DNA of 64,000 nucleotides from Marinimicrobium alkaliphilum (GTDB taxonomy: Bacteria > Pseudomonadota > Gammaproteobacteria > Pseudomonadales > Cellvibrionaceae), in assembly GCF_003259155.1 (NCBI RefSeq), contig NZ_QGMQ01000005.1, positions 186,001 through 250,000 on the forward strand. The letters run 5' to 3'. Below the pieces are notes generated by a model. That model did not search any database and was not told the DNA's origin. It worked only from the letters and a program-made list of their open reading frames with translations. This document shows positions 53,314 to 62,171 of the stretch, one piece after another. The translations under genes were made by a program, and so were the position numbers. Numbering within the stretch: position 1 is the first letter of the stretch; each line of letters begins with the position of its first letter.

Positions 53314-54099
53314 TCAATCTCCCCTCGAGCGGATATTGCTTCCACCAGAGGTTCTTTGTGTGATGCGGGGTTCGCCTCGGTAGTCGATATTGGACGCGCC
53401 ACTGGCGTTTATCTCAAGCATTTCGGTCCGACCTAGCTCAGCCCGAGAAGCGCCGCTGGCATCGACCACTGCCTGCTCCATGCTCACGGGTGTACCCTGG
53501 TAATGGCTCGCGCCGCTGACATGGAGCGTCAAGGTGTGGATCTGCCCTTCATCTCGGACCTCGACGCGCGAAGCCCCGGAGATCCGGGCACCCAATGAGT
53601 CACCCTGCAATCCCTCGAATTCAATCCGACTGGCGCCTGAGAGCCACAGCTCCAGGTTGTCGAAGGTCAATTTTCCGGCTTGGACGCGACTGGCGCCACT
53701 GACCTCGAGTTTCAGATCTGCGAGATCGAAAGCACCCAACCGCGCATGAGTGGCGCCCGACAATTCGAGGCTGGCTAGCTGCGGGAGCTCAATGACAAAA
53801 CGGGCGTGATCGTTGTTGCGCTCACCAAACCAGTTGAAGAAGCCACCTTTCTTCCTTTTGACCCCCAGAATCAGGCGCTCGCCTTGAACTGTAATTGACA
53901 CCCTCTCCAGAATATCGTGAGTACCCTCGACGCTGAGGGATTCGTTATCGCCCTGCCGGATATCGAGGCGGATCGCCTGACCGGCTTCGATATAGCGTAT
54001 GTTTTCAATGGGATAGGGCTGAGTGACAACCCCATCGGCCAGTGCTGAGGAACAAACCAGCAAGCACAGGCCAGCAAACAGTATCAGTTGGCTTTTCAT
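53314..54099 (-). CDS. Exported DUF2807-like (head GIN domain) beta-repeat protein
   Basis: The 261-residue product has a signal peptide (cleavage after SALA, about residue 21). The C-terminal two thirds is a ladder of about eight short repeats centred on SGAS: LSGATHARLG, VSGASRVQAG, LSGASRIEFE, ISGASRVEVR, VSGASHYQG, ASGASRAELG, ASGASNIDYRG, TSGGSNIRSRG. This matches the putative auto-transporter adhesin / head GIN family, expected to form a single-stranded beta-helix in the periplasm or at the surface. Its function is not established. It converges with glmU and is divergent from the first GH9 gene. Confidence 0.82.
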   Translation of the reverse strand: MKSQLILFAGLCLLVCSSALADGVVTQPYPIENIRYIEAGQAIRLDIRQGDNESLSVEGTHDILERVSITVQGERLILGVKRKKGGFFNWFGERNNDHARFVIELPQLASLELSGATHARLGAFDLADLKLEVSGASRVQAGKLTFDNLELWLSGASRIEFEGLQGDSLGARISGASRVEVRDEGQIHTLTLHVSGASHYQGTPVSMEQAVVDASGASRAELGRTEMLEINASGASNIDYRGEPRITQRTSGGSNIRSRGD

Positions 54100-54315
54100 A
54101 GTGGGTCTACCCTATAAAAATTTGAAGGACGCTTGTTCAAAGCGCTTCCGAGCAAGGAAACGACACGTGATCCAGGCCGGTAACCTCTTAGATGCACTAA
54201 AGACCGGATTTGGATTCACACTTTGTGAGCCAATCACTGGCAATGCTGTAAAATACCTCATAAGATATATATGACTTATTAAACCCCAATGATAACGCCA
54301 ATAATGGGAATAAAC

Positions 54316-56316
54316 ATGACTACCCCCTATCGCATCATTGCATTTATCTTCGCCGCGCTGCTCATTGGTTGCAGCGGCAGTGCCTCAGATCCTACTGTGG
54401 AAATACCGGACAATAGTTCAAGCAGCGAGTCGTCCGCGAGTAGCAACAGCAGTACCAGTTCAGAACCGCCAGGCTCCACAGACCCCGCCGATTTCGTCAC
54501 GCCGGTAATTGTTGTCGATCAGTTCGGTTACCTGCCAGAAGCCGACAAGATCGCTGTCATTCGCGACCCTCAGGTGGGTTTTGACGCGGATCAGTCCTTC
54601 TCTCCAGGCGCCACTTACCAACTGATCGATGTGGTTAGTGATGAGGTGGTGTACGAGTCGGCGCCGACGGCCTGGGATACGGGTCGCACCGCCGATATTG
54701 CCGGGGATCGCGTTTGGTGGTTTGACTTCAGCAGCGTCTCGGCGCCGGGTCGCTACTACGTTCTGGATGTTGAACAGGGCGTGGCCTCGCCTGCGTTTGA
54801 CATCAATGACACGGTCTACCGGGACGTGTTGATGCACGCGGTACGCACCTTCTATTACCAGCGGGCCGGTTTTGCCAAGGAAACACCCTATGCGGAGGCC
54901 GGCTGGACCGACGCCGCCAGTCATCTGGGTGAAGGTCAGGATCCTGAAGCGCGGTTATACAGTGCGACCCATGATGCCGCCACCGAGCGCGACCTTCGCG
55001 GGGGTTGGTATGACGCTGGGGATTACAACAAATACACCAACTGGCACGCCGACTATCTGGTGGTGCTCTTCCACGCTTACCTCGAAAACCCTGAGGCCTG
55101 GAGTCTGGCGTTGAATATTCCCGAGTCAGATGGGCAGGTCGCCGACCTCTTGCACGAGATCAAATGGGGCATGGACTGGCTGATTCGCATGCAGGAAGAC
55201 AATGGCTCGGTGTTGTCGGTGATGGGGCTGGCTCACGCCAGTCCCCCGTCGAGCGCAACCGGGCCCAGTGTCTATGGCCCGGCGACCACCGCCGCAACCC
55301 TGACCTCGGCCCAGGCGTTTGCCCTGGGGGCGACGGTATTTGGAGAGCTGGAGGGTGAGGCATGGCAGGCCTACGCCGATGATTTACGGGCTCGGGCCCA
55401 GACCGCCTGGACCTGGGCCGAAGCCAATCCGTCAGTTACCTTCCGCAACTCAGACAATGGCGTCGCCGCGGGTGAGCAGGAAGTCGGGGACAATGGACGC
55501 GCGCTCAAGCGCCGGATGGCCGCCATCTACCTGTTTGCGGCGACCGGTGAAAGCGCCTACCGGGACATTGTGGATCAAGCCTATGAACAGGATCGCCTGA
55601 GCTGGATTGATCCCTGGCAGGAGCATCGGGCAATGGCTTATCTTTATTACGCCAGCCTCCCCAACGCCACCGTGTCGGTGCGTGATCAGGTCCGCGACGA
55701 CTACCGGACCCAGATGCACGGAAGCACCAATATCGGCGCTTTTAGCAACAACGACGACCCCTACCGGGCCTATATCGGCGCCAATAATTTTACCTGGGGC
55801 AGTAACCGCACCATGGCCAAGAAGGGGTCCACCTTCTACAACATGATCACCTATCAAGTCACCGACGACGACCACGCACTGTTGCGCAACGCCGCCCTTG
55901 GCTATCTCAACTACCTCCACGGCGTAAATCCCTTGGGTAAGGTCTACTTGAGCAATATGTATGCGCTGGGTGTGGATAACTCTGTGGATAGTTTTTATCA
56001 CAGCTGGTTCTCTCACGGCAGCCCTCAATGGGATCGCGTGGGTGAATCCACCTACGGCCCGGCGCCGGGCTTCCTGGTGGGCGGCCCCAATCCCAGCTAC
56101 GACGTCGACGGCTGCTGCGCCAACAATGCCTGTGGCAGTGCGGCCAACAACGCCCAGTGCACGATACTCGATCTAGAGCCGCCCCGTGATCAGCCGGAAA
56201 TGAAATCCTACAAAGACTTCAATCACAGCTGGCCTATCAACTCCTGGGCCGTGACTGAAAATCACAATGACTACCAGGTCGCCTACATCCGCTTGCTCTC
56301 CAAATTCGTCCGCTAG
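54316..56316 (+). CDS. Glycoside hydrolase family 9 lipoprotein
   Basis: The product is a probable cell-surface or periplasmic endoglucanase or related beta-glucanase. I start at the ATG at 54316, which has GGGA upstream and gives a compact lipoprotein signal (lipobox LIGC, Cys19); an ATG at 54289 is in frame. A Ser-rich linker (about 25-55) precedes an Ig-like CelD N-terminal domain (VDQFGYLPEADKIAVI onward) and the GH9 (alpha/alpha)6 barrel. The catalytic aspartates lie in GGWYDAGDYNKYTNWHA. HGVNPLGKVYLSN precedes a late region whose acid/base Glu should be in VTENHNDYQVAY. A Cys cluster (DGCCANNACGSA) near the C-terminus is unusual. The substrate is not certain. Confidence 0.88.
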   Translation: MTTPYRIIAFIFAALLIGCSGSASDPTVEIPDNSSSSESSASSNSSTSSEPPGSTDPADFVTPVIVVDQFGYLPEADKIAVIRDPQVGFDADQSFSPGATYQLIDVVSDEVVYESAPTAWDTGRTADIAGDRVWWFDFSSVSAPGRYYVLDVEQGVASPAFDINDTVYRDVLMHAVRTFYYQRAGFAKETPYAEAGWTDAASHLGEGQDPEARLYSATHDAATERDLRGGWYDAGDYNKYTNWHADYLVVLFHAYLENPEAWSLALNIPESDGQVADLLHEIKWGMDWLIRMQEDNGSVLSVMGLAHASPPSSATGPSVYGPATTAATLTSAQAFALGATVFGELEGEAWQAYADDLRARAQTAWTWAEANPSVTFRNSDNGVAAGEQEVGDNGRALKRRMAAIYLFAATGESAYRDIVDQAYEQDRLSWIDPWQEHRAMAYLYYASLPNATVSVRDQVRDDYRTQMHGSTNIGAFSNNDDPYRAYIGANNFTWGSNRTMAKKGSTFYNMITYQVTDDDHALLRNAALGYLNYLHGVNPLGKVYLSNMYALGVDNSVDSFYHSWFSHGSPQWDRVGESTYGPAPGFLVGGPNPSYDVDGCCANNACGSAANNAQCTILDLEPPRDQPEMKSYKDFNHSWPINSWAVTENHNDYQVAYIRLLSKFVR

Positions 56317-56326
56317 CTGCCTTCTT

Positions 56327-56352
56327 AGCCCCGGTGACGGGGCTCGTCTTAT
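56327..56352 (+). terminator. Probable terminator after the first GH9 gene
   Basis: AGCCCCG-GTGA-CGGGGCT is a perfect 7-bp GC-rich stem with a 4-nt loop, 10 nt past the stop codon. The following T-run is interrupted (CGTCTTATCTTT), so termination may be partial. Confidence 0.6.
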
Positions 56353-56398
56353 CTTTCACTTGTGGCAATTGTGCGAATTCTACTTGCTATAAGCTTAC

Positions 56399-56428
56399 GT
56401 TTCGGTAAACTATCTTTCATATCGAAAC
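56399..56428. promoter_or_regulatory. Putative DeoR-family operator
   Basis: GTTTCG and CGAAAC form an inverted repeat 18 bp apart, and TTTC-ATATC-GAAA is nested at its right end. They lie immediately upstream of a DeoR-type regulator gene. DeoR-family operators often contain TTTCG/CGAAA elements, so autoregulation is likely. This is an inference. Confidence 0.45.
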
Positions 56429-56435
56429 TTAGCGA

Positions 56436-57209
56436 ATGCTTGCCATGACCAAACGGAACACCCAACAGCGCCGCCGCGCCATCGTAGAACTGCTTGCCGA
56501 GTCCGGCGAGGTCAGCGTCGATTGCCTGGCCCAGCGTTTTGATACCTCCGAAGTGACCATCCGCAAAGACCTGGCGGCCCTGGAAAGCAACGGCCTGCTA
56601 CTGCGCCGCTACGGCGGTGCCGTCCCCATGCCCCAGGAAATGATCGCTGACCCGGCGACAGACAAAGTTTCAGATCGAAAGATCGCCCTGGCCAAAGCCG
56701 CCGCCGAGCTGATCCTGGATCACAACCGCATCATCCTCGACAGCGGCAGCACCACCACCGCTGCCTTGCTCCCGGAGCTGTCTCACAAACAGGGGCTGGT
56801 GGTCATGACCAACTCCCTCAACGTCGCCAACGCCCTGCGGGAACTGGAAAACGAGCCCACCCTGCTCATGACCGGCGGCACCTGGGACCCGAAATCCGAG
56901 GGCTTTCAGGGCCAGTTGGCGGAGCAGATTCTGCGCTCCTACAACTTCGACCAGTTCTTCATCGGCGCCGACGGCCTCGACCTGGCCCGCGGCACCACCA
57001 CCTTCAACGAACTCTTCAGCCTCAGCCGCGTCATGGCTGAGGTCGCTCGGGAAGTGATCGTCATGGCCGAGTCCGACAAACTGGATCGCAAAATCCACAA
57101 CCTCGAACTCCCCTGGGAGCAGATCGCCGTACTGGTCACGGATACTGGCTTCCCGGATGAGGCGGTGGCGCAGTTGCAACAACAAAACGTCAAGGTAATA
57201 AGGGTTTGA
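56436..57209 (+). CDS. glmR: DeoR-family transcriptional regulator, GlmR-like
   Basis: The 257-residue regulator has an N-terminal DeoR helix-turn-helix (RRRAIVELLAESGEVSVDCL, then TSEVTIRKDLAALESNGLL) and a C-terminal sugar-phosphate sensing domain (IILDSGSTTTAALLPEL, TGGTWDPKSEGFQG, FIGADGLD). It lies directly upstream of glmS on the same strand, the position of the DeoR-type GlmR in Pseudomonas. It may therefore sense an amino-sugar phosphate and control glmS. An ATG at 56445 is an alternative start. The symbol is offered on position and family only. Confidence 0.8.
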   Translation: MLAMTKRNTQQRRRAIVELLAESGEVSVDCLAQRFDTSEVTIRKDLAALESNGLLLRRYGGAVPMPQEMIADPATDKVSDRKIALAKAAAELILDHNRIILDSGSTTTAALLPELSHKQGLVVMTNSLNVANALRELENEPTLLMTGGTWDPKSEGFQGQLAEQILRSYNFDQFFIGADGLDLARGTTTFNELFSLSRVMAEVAREVIVMAESDKLDRKIHNLELPWEQIAVLVTDTGFPDEAVAQLQQQNVKVIRV

Positions 57210-57226
57210 GTGCGGATGGGGAATCC

Positions 57227-57331
57227 GCAGTTCCGGGACGGACTATCCAGGACACGCCGTAAATACTTCCCTGTAGGCTCGACGCCGACGTCCTGTCGGC
57301 GACGGTCCTGGATAGTCCGTCCCGGAACTGC
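57227..57331 (+). repeat. Palindromic-arm element, copy B
   Basis: Perfect 27-bp inverted arms (57227-57253 and 57305-57331) enclose a 51-nt core. The core begins ACGCCGTAAATAC, continues TCCCTGTAGGCTCGAC, and has an inner hairpin CGCCGAC-GTCCT-GTCGGCG. The core is 42/51 identical to copy C, while the arms are unrelated. It starts 18 nt after the regulator's stop codon. Confidence 0.9.
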
Positions 57332-57372
57332 TCCATCGCGCACGTCAAACGGGATGGAGTGAAGTGGTACGA

Positions 57373-57475
57373 AGGCCTCGGGGTAGGGGGTTCGAGACCG
57401 TCACCGACAGGATGTCGGTGTCGAGCCCCCAGGGATGGGTTCACGGCGTGTCTCGAACCCCCTACCCCGAGGCCT
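57373..57475 (-). repeat. Palindromic-arm element, copy C (inverted orientation)
   Basis: Perfect 26-bp inverted arms (57373-57398 and 57450-57475) enclose a 51-nt core on the minus strand: ACGCCGTGAACCC, TCCCTGGGGGCTCGAC, and an inner hairpin CACCGACA/TGTCGGTG. It lies 41 bp from copy B in the opposite orientation and ends 40 nt before the glmS start codon, so any transcript from upstream would place this hairpin in the glmS leader. Confidence 0.9.
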
Positions 57476-57515
57476 GCCCCAAACTAATTAAGAACGTTCC
57501 GAAAGGAGAACAACC

Positions 57516-59345
57516 ATGTGTGGAATTGTAGGAGCAGTCGCGCAACGTGACGTCGTCGACATCTTGTTGGAAGGCCTGCGTCGCCTCGAATACCGGGGCT
57601 ACGACTCCGCCGGCGTCGCCATCATCAACCCGGAAGGCCAGCTTCAACGCCTGCGACGACTCGGCAAAGTCAAAGAACTCGCCGACGCGGTAGCCGAAGA
57701 ACCCACCCCCGGCGGCACCGGCATCGCCCACACCCGTTGGGCCACTCACGGCGAACCCAGCGAAGCCAACGCCCATCCCCACGTCTCCAGCAACATCACC
57801 GTGGTTCACAACGGCATCATCGAAAACCACGAGCCCCTGCGTAAAATGCTGCAGGACGAGGGTTATGTCTTCACCTCTGCCACCGATACTGAAGTCATCG
57901 CCCACCTGGTACAGCGCGAGCGCAAAAATGCTGATTCACTGCTGAATGCGGTGCAGGTTGCGGTCAAACAACTGGACGGTGCCTACGGCACAGTTCTGAT
58001 GGACACCAACGACCCTGAGCGCGTTGTCGTGGCCCGCTCGGGCAGCCCTTTGGTCATCGGCCTGGGTATCGGGGAAAACTTTATTGCCTCGGATCAGCTC
58101 GCTTTGCTGCCGGTAACCCGCCGTTTTATCTTCCTTGAAGAAGGCGACGTGGCGGAAATCACCCGTACCAGCGTGCGCGTGTTCGACAAGGACGGCAACG
58201 CTGTCGATCGTCCGGCGCACGAATCCAATGTCAGCTATGACGCAGGTGACAAAGGTGGCTATCGCCACTTTATGCTCAAGGAAATCCACGAGCAGCCCGA
58301 CGCGGTGCGCTCCACCCTCGATGGTCGCTTGAGCGAAGCGGGTGTACTCGATCAGACCTTTGGCACCGGTGCCACCGAGTTATTCAAGCAAGTGAAACAC
58401 ATCCAGATCGTTGCTTGCGGTACCAGTTATCACGCCGGTATGGTCGCTCGTTATTGGCTGGAATCCCTCGCGGGTGTGTCGTGCAACGTCGAAATTGCGA
58501 GCGAATTTCGCTACCGGAAATCTTTCGTTCAGCCCGACAGTATGATCGTCACTATCAGCCAGTCTGGTGAAACCGCCGATACCCTGGCCGCGCTGCGTCT
58601 GGCCAAAGATCTGGGCTACTTGGGCAGCCTCGCGATCTGCAACGTCGCCGGTTCGTCCCTGGTACGTGAGTCGGACCTGGCCTTTATGACCCGCGCCGGC
58701 GCCGAGATCGGTGTGGCGTCCACCAAAGCCTTCACCACCCAACTGGTCGGTTTCGCGATGCTGACCATGGCCCTCGGCAAGTACCACGGTCTCGCCGATG
58801 ACGAGCAGCAGGGCATGAGCGTCGCACTCAAACAGCTTCCGGAAAAACTCGAGGCGACGCTGACACTGGCCGAGCAGATCGAAGCGCTGGCGGAGGAGTT
58901 CGCGGACAAACAGCATGCACTCTTTCTCGGCCGCGGTGACCAGTATCCGATCGCGATGGAAGGCGCGCTCAAGCTCAAGGAAATTTCCTACATTCACGCC
59001 GAAGCCTACGCTGCCGGCGAGCTCAAACACGGACCGCTGGCGCTGATCGATGCGGACATGCCGATCATCGTGGTCGCACCCAACAATGACCTGTTGGAAA
59101 AACTCAAATCCAACGTCGAAGAAGTGCGTGCGCGCGGCGGCATCCTGTATGTGTTTGCCGACGCGGAAGCTAACTTCCAGTCCGACGACACCATGCGCGT
59201 GATCAACGTGCCCCACACCAACCCCTGGCTCGCGCCGATTCTCTACACCCTGCCCCTGCAGTTGTTGAGTTATTACGTCGCCATCATCAAAGGCACGGAT
59301 GTGGACCAGCCGCGCAATCTGGCGAAGAGCGTGACGGTGGAGTAA
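57516..59345 (+). CDS. glmS: Glutamine--fructose-6-phosphate aminotransferase (isomerizing)
   Basis: The 609-residue enzyme makes glucosamine 6-phosphate from fructose 6-phosphate and glutamine, the first step to UDP-GlcNAc. The N-terminal glutaminase domain has the nucleophile Cys right after the start Met (MCGIVGAV) and [12 protein letters not shown]. Two SIS isomerase domains follow ([43 protein letters not shown]). The protein ends AKSVTVE. The ribosome-binding site AAGGAG is strong. It works in the same pathway as GlmU and is probably controlled by the upstream DeoR regulator. Confidence 0.98.
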   Translation: MCGIVGAVAQRDVVDILLEGLRRLEYRGYDSAGVAIINPEGQLQRLRRLGKVKELADAVAEEPTPGGTGIAHTRWATHGEPSEANAHPHVSSNITVVHNGIIENHEPLRKMLQDEGYVFTSATDTEVIAHLVQRERKNADSLLNAVQVAVKQLDGAYGTVLMDTNDPERVVVARSGSPLVIGLGIGENFIASDQLALLPVTRRFIFLEEGDVAEITRTSVRVFDKDGNAVDRPAHESNVSYDAGDKGGYRHFMLKEIHEQPDAVRSTLDGRLSEAGVLDQTFGTGATELFKQVKHIQIVACGTSYHAGMVARYWLESLAGVSCNVEIASEFRYRKSFVQPDSMIVTISQSGETADTLAALRLAKDLGYLGSLAICNVAGSSLVRESDLAFMTRAGAEIGVASTKAFTTQLVGFAMLTMALGKYHGLADDEQQGMSVALKQLPEKLEATLTLAEQIEALAEEFADKQHALFLGRGDQYPIAMEGALKLKEISYIHAEAYAAGELKHGPLALIDADMPIIVVAPNNDLLEKLKSNVEEVRARGGILYVFADAEANFQSDDTMRVINVPHTNPWLAPILYTLPLQLLSYYVAIIKGTDVDQPRNLAKSVTVE

Positions 59346-59375
59346 AAAGCGCGCTGTTCTGGAATTGTGCCGTTC

Positions 59376-59606
59376 TGTCGGATTACGGCTTCGCCTAATC
59401 CGACCTACTTGGGCAATGGCATGCTATTCGGGGATTGTGCGGTTCTGTCGGATTACGGCTCCGCCTAATCCGACCTACTTGGGCAATGGCATGCTATTCG
59501 GGGATTGTGCGGTTTTGTCGGATTACGGCTTCGCCTAATCCGACCTACTCCAGCAATGGCTCGCTGTTCGTGTAGGTCGGATTAGCCCGAAGGGCGTAAT
59601 CCGACA
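59376..59606. repeat. REP-like array 1: three direct copies and one inverted copy
   Basis: A 33-bp palindromic unit (TGTCGGATTACGG-CTTC-type loop-CCTAATCCGACCTAC) occurs at 59376-59408, 59446-59478 and 59516-59548, an exact 70-bp period, and once inverted at 59572-59606. The intervening 37 bp are also nearly identical. It occupies the first half of the 511-bp gap between glmS and the second GH9 gene. The rest of the gap (59607-59856) is C-rich and should hold the GH9 promoter, which I could not pinpoint. No spacers differ as they would in CRISPR. Confidence 0.92.
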
Positions 59607-59856
59607 CTGTGGCACCCAAACCCCAACAAAACCGCACCGATCAAACAACACCACACCCCCCCGTCCCTGCGAACCACCACCCGGCATCCCAAAACGCTCA
59701 ACCCCAAAAACGGCCCGCGCGCTAACCCCCGGCCCCCGACTTATGGTAATGTCGACTAACAATACCAAGGACAAGCAGTCCCTCGAGACCTGACATCACT
59801 GGCAGAGGCGGCACCAGCGCCGCTCTCAACACGTATAAATAACAACGAGGTGTCCC

Positions 59857-61689
59857 ATGAGTAAGTGTTTTACCCGTCTTTTCCTGCCCGCTATGACAGC
59901 GCTGTTTTTAAGCGCTTGCGGCAGTTCCAGCGCCGACAATGGCCTCATTACCCCCCCACCCGGCGGCTCGGGCAACGGTGCATCGTCCAGTTCCTCTTCA
60001 AGCGCGTCTGGCGACGCCGAAGGGATGATCAAAGTCAATCAGGTCGGCTTTCTCCCTGAGGCGCAAAAGCTGGCGGTGGTGCCCGGTGGTGTAGAAGTGG
60101 ATGCCTTCGAGGTCGTCACCGCAGACGGGGAAACCGTGGTTTATACCGGTGAACTCGGCAGTGCCGCCACTTGGGCGCCTGCGCAGGAATCCGTGCGTCT
60201 GGCGGATTTCTCAGGCCTGTCCGATGAGGGCAGCTACCGGATTCGGGTTGAGGGTCTGGACGACTCCCCGGCCTTCACCGTTGCCGCCGATGCCTACGCA
60301 GAGTTGAGCGCGGCGAGCCTCAAGGCCTTTTACCTCAACCGCGCCAGTATTGAATTGCTGCCGGAATACGCCGGTGACTATGCCCGGTCCGAGGGTCACC
60401 CGGACGACGAGGTGCTGGTACACCGATCCGCCGCCAGTAATTCGCGCCCGGCGGGCTTTCAAATCAGTGCCGCCAAGGGCTGGTATGACGCCGGTGACTT
60501 TGGCAAGTACGTGGTCAACTCCGGCGTCTCCACCTACACCCTGCTGGCCGCTTACGAGCACTTTCCCGCGTACTACGCCGCTCAAAACCTGAATATTCCC
60601 GAAAGTGTCAATGATGTACCGGATATTCTCGACGAAGCCCGCTGGAATATCGAGTGGATGCTGGCCATGCAGGACGAGGATGGCGGTGTTTACCACAAGC
60701 TGACCACCCTTAACTTCGCCGGTACCCTGATGCCTCATCAGGCCACCGCGACCCGCTATGTCATCGGTAAGGCGACGTCGGCGACCCTGAACTTTGCGGC
60801 GGTGATGGCTCAGGCCAGCCGAATCTGGGAGGCTTACGACGAAGATTTTGCTGCTGAGATGCTCGATGCGGCCGTGATGGCCTGGGGCTGGGCACAAGAG
60901 AACCCCGAAGTGCGGTTTACAAACCCGGTTTATGAAGATAGTCCAGGGGACAACGTTTTCACCGGCGAATACGGCGGCAATGACCTGGCCTCCAACCGCG
61001 CCTGGGCGGCGGCAGAGCTCTTTATTACTACCGGTGAAGACAACTATTATAATGCTGTGAACTTTGCCAATACTCAAATTTGGCACCCGGCCTGGCCCGA
61101 CAGTCGCGCCTCGGCCTGGATCTCGCTGGCCACTCATCAGGAGCATTTGTCAGAGGTCGCTGATATCGAACTCATCAACAGTCGAATCACCAACTTGGCG
61201 AACGACTTCCTGAATATGCACAACAGTTCTGCCTACCGGGTCGCCATGACCAACGGTGATTTTTACTGGGGCAGCAACGCCAACGTGTTGAACCGGGCCT
61301 TCATTTTTATCAAAGCCTATCGACTGACTGGTAACGATGACTACCTCAATGCCGCCCAGTCGCACCTGGATTATATTCTGGGCCGCAACGCCACCGACTA
61401 TTCGTTCGTGACCGGCTTTGGCAGTCAAACGCCGATGGACATCCACCACCGGGTATCCGCAGCCGACGACAACGAACAGCCGGTACCGGGTCTGGTGGCC
61501 GGGGGGGCCAATCCCCAGAATATGGATCAGGATTGCGGCGCCAGCCGTTACCCCTCCAGCGCACCGGCCAAGGCCTATCTGGACGACTACTGCAGTTACT
61601 CCACCAACGAGGTCGCCATAAACTGGAATGCGCCCCTGGTGTATGTAACCGGTGCATTGCAGGCGTTGTCACAGGCGCAGGCGGAGTAA
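59857..61689 (+). CDS. Glycoside hydrolase family 9 lipoprotein
   Basis: The 610-residue product is a second predicted beta-glucanase of this window. It has a lipoprotein signal (lipobox LSAC, Cys21), then a short Gly/Pro and Ser-rich linker to about residue 50. An Ig-like N-terminal domain follows (VNQVGFLPEAQKLAVV, PAFTVAADAYAEL), then the GH9 barrel with the catalytic aspartates in GWYDAGDFGKYVVNSG, DYSFVTGFG, HHRVSAAD and the acid/base Glu in TNEVAINWNAPL. All expected catalytic blocks are intact. It differs clearly from the first GH9 (only the family motifs match). It is bracketed on both sides by REP-like arrays. Confidence 0.92.
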   Translation: MSKCFTRLFLPAMTALFLSACGSSSADNGLITPPPGGSGNGASSSSSSSASGDAEGMIKVNQVGFLPEAQKLAVVPGGVEVDAFEVVTADGETVVYTGELGSAATWAPAQESVRLADFSGLSDEGSYRIRVEGLDDSPAFTVAADAYAELSAASLKAFYLNRASIELLPEYAGDYARSEGHPDDEVLVHRSAASNSRPAGFQISAAKGWYDAGDFGKYVVNSGVSTYTLLAAYEHFPAYYAAQNLNIPESVNDVPDILDEARWNIEWMLAMQDEDGGVYHKLTTLNFAGTLMPHQATATRYVIGKATSATLNFAAVMAQASRIWEAYDEDFAAEMLDAAVMAWGWAQENPEVRFTNPVYEDSPGDNVFTGEYGGNDLASNRAWAAAELFITTGEDNYYNAVNFANTQIWHPAWPDSRASAWISLATHQEHLSEVADIELINSRITNLANDFLNMHNSSAYRVAMTNGDFYWGSNANVLNRAFIFIKAYRLTGNDDYLNAAQSHLDYILGRNATDYSFVTGFGSQTPMDIHHRVSAADDNEQPVPGLVAGGANPQNMDQDCGASRYPSSAPAKAYLDDYCSYSTNEVAINWNAPLVYVTGALQALSQAQAE

Positions 61690-61736
61690 ATCCGGTTGTG
61701 TCGGCGGCGCAGCATTGATTGAGAGCTGTGCCGTTT

Positions 61737-61970
61737 TGTCGGATTACGCCCTTTGGGCTAATCCGACCTACGTGAACTCGGGTGCTTTTTTCTGGTTGGG
61801 TGTGGTTCTGTCGGATTACGCCCTGCGAGCTAATCCGACCTACGTGAACTCGGGTGCTCTTTTCTGGTTGGGTGTGGTTCTGTCGGATTACGGCTCTGCC
61901 TAATCCGGCCCACAGGAAACAGGGTGCCATTGTACGAGTAGGTCGGATTAGGCGAAGCCGTAATCCGACA
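61737..61970. repeat. REP-like array 2: three direct copies and one inverted copy
   Basis: The same palindromic family as array 1 occurs at 61737-61771, 61809-61843 and 61881-61913 (72-bp period) and inverted at 61938-61970. Loops vary (CCCTTTGGG, CCCTGCGAG, GGCTCTGCC). The spacer sequence differs from array 1, but both arrays have the same three-plus-one layout, and the inverted copy is followed in both by CTGTGGCACCCAA. The remaining 61971-62171 is AT-rich with no gene seen and must carry the promoter of the MipA-like gene. Confidence 0.92.
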
Positions 61971-62171
61971 CTGTGGCACCCAACCCAAAAACATTACGCC
62001 AACCAGGCACCCAAACTCAAAAATCTCCCCTATCGCGCCTATGCCACAAGCTAGAGTGGCTGTCTCTTTGAGTTTGATCTCTTTAATGAAATCTTGCGTA
62101 TGATTAGCTCAGCTCAGATTAACTAACATGGCTCAGCAAGCTGTCTCACGTAAAACGAAAATGGTATCTCT

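Noticed and set aside
57373-57475. TTCGA-containing GC-rich palindrome considered as tRNA or glmS-ribozyme-like
   Set aside because: No cloverleaf can be drawn, and the structure is a simple long inverted repeat shared in design with copies A and B.
59376-61970. Direct repeats at regular spacing considered as CRISPR arrays
   Set aside because: The inter-repeat sequences within each array are nearly identical, not unique spacers; there are no cas genes, and one copy in each array is inverted.
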